This document shows, piece by piece, positions 61,782-64,000 of a stretch of DNA of 64,000 nt. Source of the stretch: Bacteroidales bacterium (GTDB lineage: Bacteria > Bacteroidota > Bacteroidia > Bacteroidales > UBA3824). The translations under genes were made by a program, and so were the position numbers. The stretch lies in assembly GCA_017541145.1 (NCBI GenBank), contig JAFXZT010000137.1:45078-109077 (forward strand), in the 5' to 3' direction. Positions within the stretch are counted from its first letter, which is position 1; every line of letters starts with the position of its first letter. The notes under the pieces were generated by a model. The model was not told the DNA's origin. It saw only the letters and a list, made by a program, of their open reading frames with translations, and searched no databases.

Positions 61782-62210
61782 ATGAGTTACAAAATTGCGG
61801 TTGCCACATCCGACAGTGTGAATGTTGACTTGCATTTCGGCAGCACCGAAGTGTTTTTGATTTATCAGGTTGACGGACAGAAATATAAGTTTCTTGAAAG
61901 TCGCAAAGTTTTGGACAGAGCCAACGCCCCAAAAATCGGCTGCAACTGCGGTGACGGCGGTGGTAATTCTTGTGGCGGCGGCAACAATTCTTGCGGCGGC
62001 GGTGAACAATCCGAAGCTGTAGAACTCCTCTCCGACTGCCGTGCAATAGTTTGCGCAAAAATCGGTAGAAACATCATCCGTCAATTTGAACTCCGCGCAA
62101 TATCAACTTTCGACATCACACTTCCTGTAAAAGAAGCGTTAGAAAAAATTGTGGAGTATTATTATAAAGTAGACAACAGAAATTACGGGACGAAAAAAAG
62201 GATAGGATAG
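61782..62210 (+). CDS. NifX/NifB-C-like cofactor-binding protein with Cys/Gly-rich insert
   Basis: 142 residues from ATG 61782. Belongs to the dinitrogenase iron-molybdenum cofactor family: MSYKIAVATSDSVNVDLHFGSTEVFLIYQVDG has the family's IAVAT...vd.HFG start; CxAIVCAKIG near 86-95. Between is an insert with tandem NSCGGG words and Cys54, 56, 64, 71 (then 86, 91). Related proteins carry FeMo-co precursors (NifX, the C-terminus of NifB). Same strand as nifH, 92 bases after it; likely cotranscribed. Confidence 0.85.
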   Translation: MSYKIAVATSDSVNVDLHFGSTEVFLIYQVDGQKYKFLESRKVLDRANAPKIGCNCGDGGGNSCGGGNNSCGGGEQSEAVELLSDCRAIVCAKIGRNIIRQFELRAISTFDITLPVKEALEKIVEYYYKVDNRNYGTKKRIG

Positions 62211-62232
62211 TTTGTATTTTTATCATCGAAAT

Positions 62233-62271
62233 AAAGCACGTTTTTCAGAATGAAGAATGTGCTTTTTTTAT
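62233..62271 (+). terminator. Intrinsic terminator after the NifX-like gene
   Basis: AAAGCAC (62233-62239) pairs with GTGCTTT (62259-62265), with an inner TTTTTC/GAAGAA stem; the 3' arm runs into a T tract. Confidence 0.65.
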
Positions 62272-62349
62272 TTTTTTTAGTTTTTGGGTGTAATATTTTT
62301 CAAATTTGTGTGTCAATAGGGCAAAATTTATAAACATAATTAATTTACA

Positions 62350-63486
62350 ATGATGAAAAACACACTTATTTTTTCAGCCGCTATATCTGCGGCAATGGCG
62401 CTTTCGGGCTGCAACGGCGGCACACAATCGCAAGACGGAATGATAATCGTTGATGTAGAAAATCCTGCATTAAAGGATGCTCCGCCTTTGAGTCAACTTG
62501 TTGAATCAGCGTATCTTATCCCTTTGGAAAACGATACTGCATTGATAAAAATGATTACCAATTATCAGGTAACCGACAACAGAATTTATGTAGCCGATTT
62601 TCCGTATATGAGCCCCGAACCAATCAAGATTTACGACAGCAAAGGCAAGTTTATCAACTGTTTGCACAAAGGTAACGGTCCTGAGGAGGTGGATAATTTC
62701 AACAAATTCACCTACAACGAGCAAACACAGACCCTCATTGTTACCAACGACCAAAATTTTAAATTATACGATAGCAACGGCAAATTCAAAGAAACAATCA
62801 ATGCACCGTATAAATTTACCCACGTTATCAACACGGGCAATCAATACGCATTTTTTGTGGGAGATTTTCAGCAAAACGACAGCATAGAATGTAAGGTGAT
62901 AATCTCTGACAGTGATTTCAAATTGAAAGATATATTTTTCCCATTCAAGGTGCAACGGTCGTTTTCTCTTAGTGCCGGCACCCCTGTAATTGCTTACGGC
63001 GACCATATCAACATTTTGCGCGATACAGTTTATCAGTACAAAGATTCCAAACTTTCTCCGCGCTACTATTTTAAATATGGCAACCGATTCTCTGAAAGCA
63101 ATTTACCCGAAGGCGAGAATCTAATTTTCGACCAAATCAAAGGTTTTATGCCCGGCTCATTTCAAGAAAATGACAACACTATTATTTACGGCATCACAGA
63201 AATGTCTACCCGAATTGCCAAAAATGTGGTATACAACAAAAAATCAGGCAATTATTATGTTTACACATTCAACGGAGACGAAAACGGACGCTTTGAAATG
63301 CCATTTGGACATTCTATTAACGATTGCCACAACAACTATTTCAGCACCATCATAACAGATTCTAATTATGATAGTTACAAACCAGAACTGCTCCCGCTAT
63401 TGAGCGACAGCGACAAGGAAATTCTCAACTCATACAATCCCGACGACAATCCTATAATTGTGATGTTTAAGTTTAAAGATTTCTAA
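62350..63486 (+). CDS. 6-bladed beta-propeller lipoprotein
   Basis: 378 residues. Lipobox ALSGC (Cys21). The mature domain is a repeat of propeller blades: LVESAYLIPLENDTALI, DNRIYVADFP...IKIYDSKGKFI, FTYNEQTQTLIVTNDQ...FKLYDSNGKFKETI, with the HKGNGPEE turn (HKGKGPGE in relatives). This is the widespread Bacteroidales propeller lipoprotein group of unknown ligand. Alone, after the nif terminator. Confidence 0.85.
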   Translation: MMKNTLIFSAAISAAMALSGCNGGTQSQDGMIIVDVENPALKDAPPLSQLVESAYLIPLENDTALIKMITNYQVTDNRIYVADFPYMSPEPIKIYDSKGKFINCLHKGNGPEEVDNFNKFTYNEQTQTLIVTNDQNFKLYDSNGKFKETINAPYKFTHVINTGNQYAFFVGDFQQNDSIECKVIISDSDFKLKDIFFPFKVQRSFSLSAGTPVIAYGDHINILRDTVYQYKDSKLSPRYYFKYGNRFSESNLPEGENLIFDQIKGFMPGSFQENDNTIIYGITEMSTRIAKNVVYNKKSGNYYVYTFNGDENGRFEMPFGHSINDCHNNYFSTIITDSNYDSYKPELLPLLSDSDKEILNSYNPDDNPIIVMFKFKDF

Positions 63487-63611
63487 AAACTATATTTACC
63501 ATTTTGTCCGTTGTCAAGTATAGACGACGGGCTTGTGGTATGGTTTGGATTCTTACAAAATATATCTTTTTTCATTGCGTTTAAGTAATAAACAATTAAA
63601 CATTTAAAACA

Positions 63612-63902
63612 ATGATTTGTAACTCTCTCGACGAGGTACGCTCCAATATCGACCGTATCGACGACAATATCATCAAACTCATTGCCGAGCGTGGCACATA
63701 CGTATCGCAGGCGTCAAAATTCAAGAAAAACGAGGAAGGTGTAAAAGACACTTCGCGTGTGGAAAAAGTAATCCAAAAAGTCCGTGACAAGGCTGTAACC
63801 TACGGTGCAAATCCCGATATGGTGGCAACGCTTTACCGTCAGATGATTGCATCGTTTGTAAAAATGGAAATGAAAGAATTTCACCTTCATAACGGCGCAT
63901 AA
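63612..63902 (+). CDS. Chorismate mutase, AroQ class
   Basis: 96 residues, all helical. EVRSNIDRIDDNIIKLIAERGTYVSQASKFKK is the first helix of an AroQ chorismate mutase (catalytic Arg near residue 10, LIAxR and a Lys near 38), and EGVKDTSRVEKVIQKVRDKA the second. It rearranges chorismate to prephenate for phenylalanine and tyrosine. The isochorismate-pyruvate lyase PchB is a close relative, but no pch genes are near. Confidence 0.85.
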   Translation: MICNSLDEVRSNIDRIDDNIIKLIAERGTYVSQASKFKKNEEGVKDTSRVEKVIQKVRDKAVTYGANPDMVATLYRQMIASFVKMEMKEFHLHNGA

Positions 63903-63921
63903 AAAGTGAGGACAACCTTGT

Positions 63922-63999
63922 TTTACCTCAATTTTCCATACACCTCGTCGCTCACTGGTTCGAGCCATTCGTTGCTATTACTGGGTTTGGCGTTGGCGT
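63922..63999 (-). CDS. C-terminal end of a probable cupin-domain protein
   Basis: The minus strand ends the window in an open frame: the last 25 residues read HANAKPSNSNEWLEPVSDEVYGKLR before the TAA at 63922-63924. NEWLEPVSDEEY is a usual ending of small cupin proteins, often found with carboxymuconolactone decarboxylase-like enzymes. The gene continues beyond the window; the assignment is tentative. Confidence 0.5.
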
Positions 64000-64000
64000 G

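Overview
The window is from a low-GC member of the Bacteroidota, most likely Bacteroidales. Most promoters fit the phylum's TAnnTTTG -7 box with no Shine-Dalgarno sequence. There are type IX secretion sorting domains (type B at 2245-3744, a probable type A at 13799-14158), many short lipoproteins with an LxxC-type lipobox, a DUF2027/Smr protein, a 6-bladed beta-propeller lipoprotein and a BspA-type leucine-rich repeat protein. No tRNA, rRNA or CRISPR array was seen.

Left part (1-37 kb), ordinary chromosome with a few accessory islands: the end of an alpha-2-macroglobulin-like protein, a zinc-ribbon SiaC protein, a T9SS cargo protein overlapping a 1052-residue ABCG-type transporter, queA, a GH3/beta-lactamase fusion, a CorC-type CBS protein, asd, an M13 peptidase, a SEL1 protein, a secreted histidine phosphatase and a TPR/SpoIIE phosphatase. 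Between these lie an AAA ATPase plus small partner (22.1-23.7 kb), a two-gene ABC transporter (28.6-30.2 kb), the first AAA-ATPase/PD-(D/E)XK nuclease-like gene (30.4-32.0 kb), and several lipoprotein and zinc-ribbon membrane genes.

Central part (37-60 kb), a sulfur/oxyanion region interleaved with nuclease-like genes. Present are ATP sulfurylase (cysD, cysN), an APS-reductase-type cysH, and a PstS/C/A/B-type ABC transporter scattered over 6 kb. Five promoters (cysD, cysH, pstS, pstC, pstA) share one upstream element: two 12-bp dyads TGnAAnnYTnCA exactly 22 bp apart, the second ending exactly 34 nt before the -7 box. The genes therefore look like one regulon, which implies that the 'phosphate-type' transporter serves sulfur (or another oxyanion) assimilation. 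APS reductase explains the absence of an APS kinase. Four AAA/PD-(D/E)XK genes sit among them. Three (37290, 41427, 58228) are mosaic paralogs that share a promoter and a hairpin placed directly before the start codon, with covarying base pairs. Scars of rearrangement are visible: a pstB 3' tail fused to the end of nuclease copy 1, and a second copy of the last 44 bp of cysN placed 6.3 kb downstream next to an orphan regulatory element. Inside that 6.3 kb are a translationally coupled pair of DUF262 (GmrSD-like) genes, a candidate defence pair.

Right end (60-64 kb): nifH with both cluster cysteines (C97, C132), followed by a NifX/NifB-C-like protein with a Cys/Gly-rich insert, but no nifD, nifK or other nif genes in view; then a beta-propeller lipoprotein, chorismate mutase, and the tail of a probable cupin protein on the opposite strand. 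Three small genes carry an in-frame stop or apparent frameshift (47027-47580, 49037-49333, 59829-60593), in keeping with an accessory region in decay.
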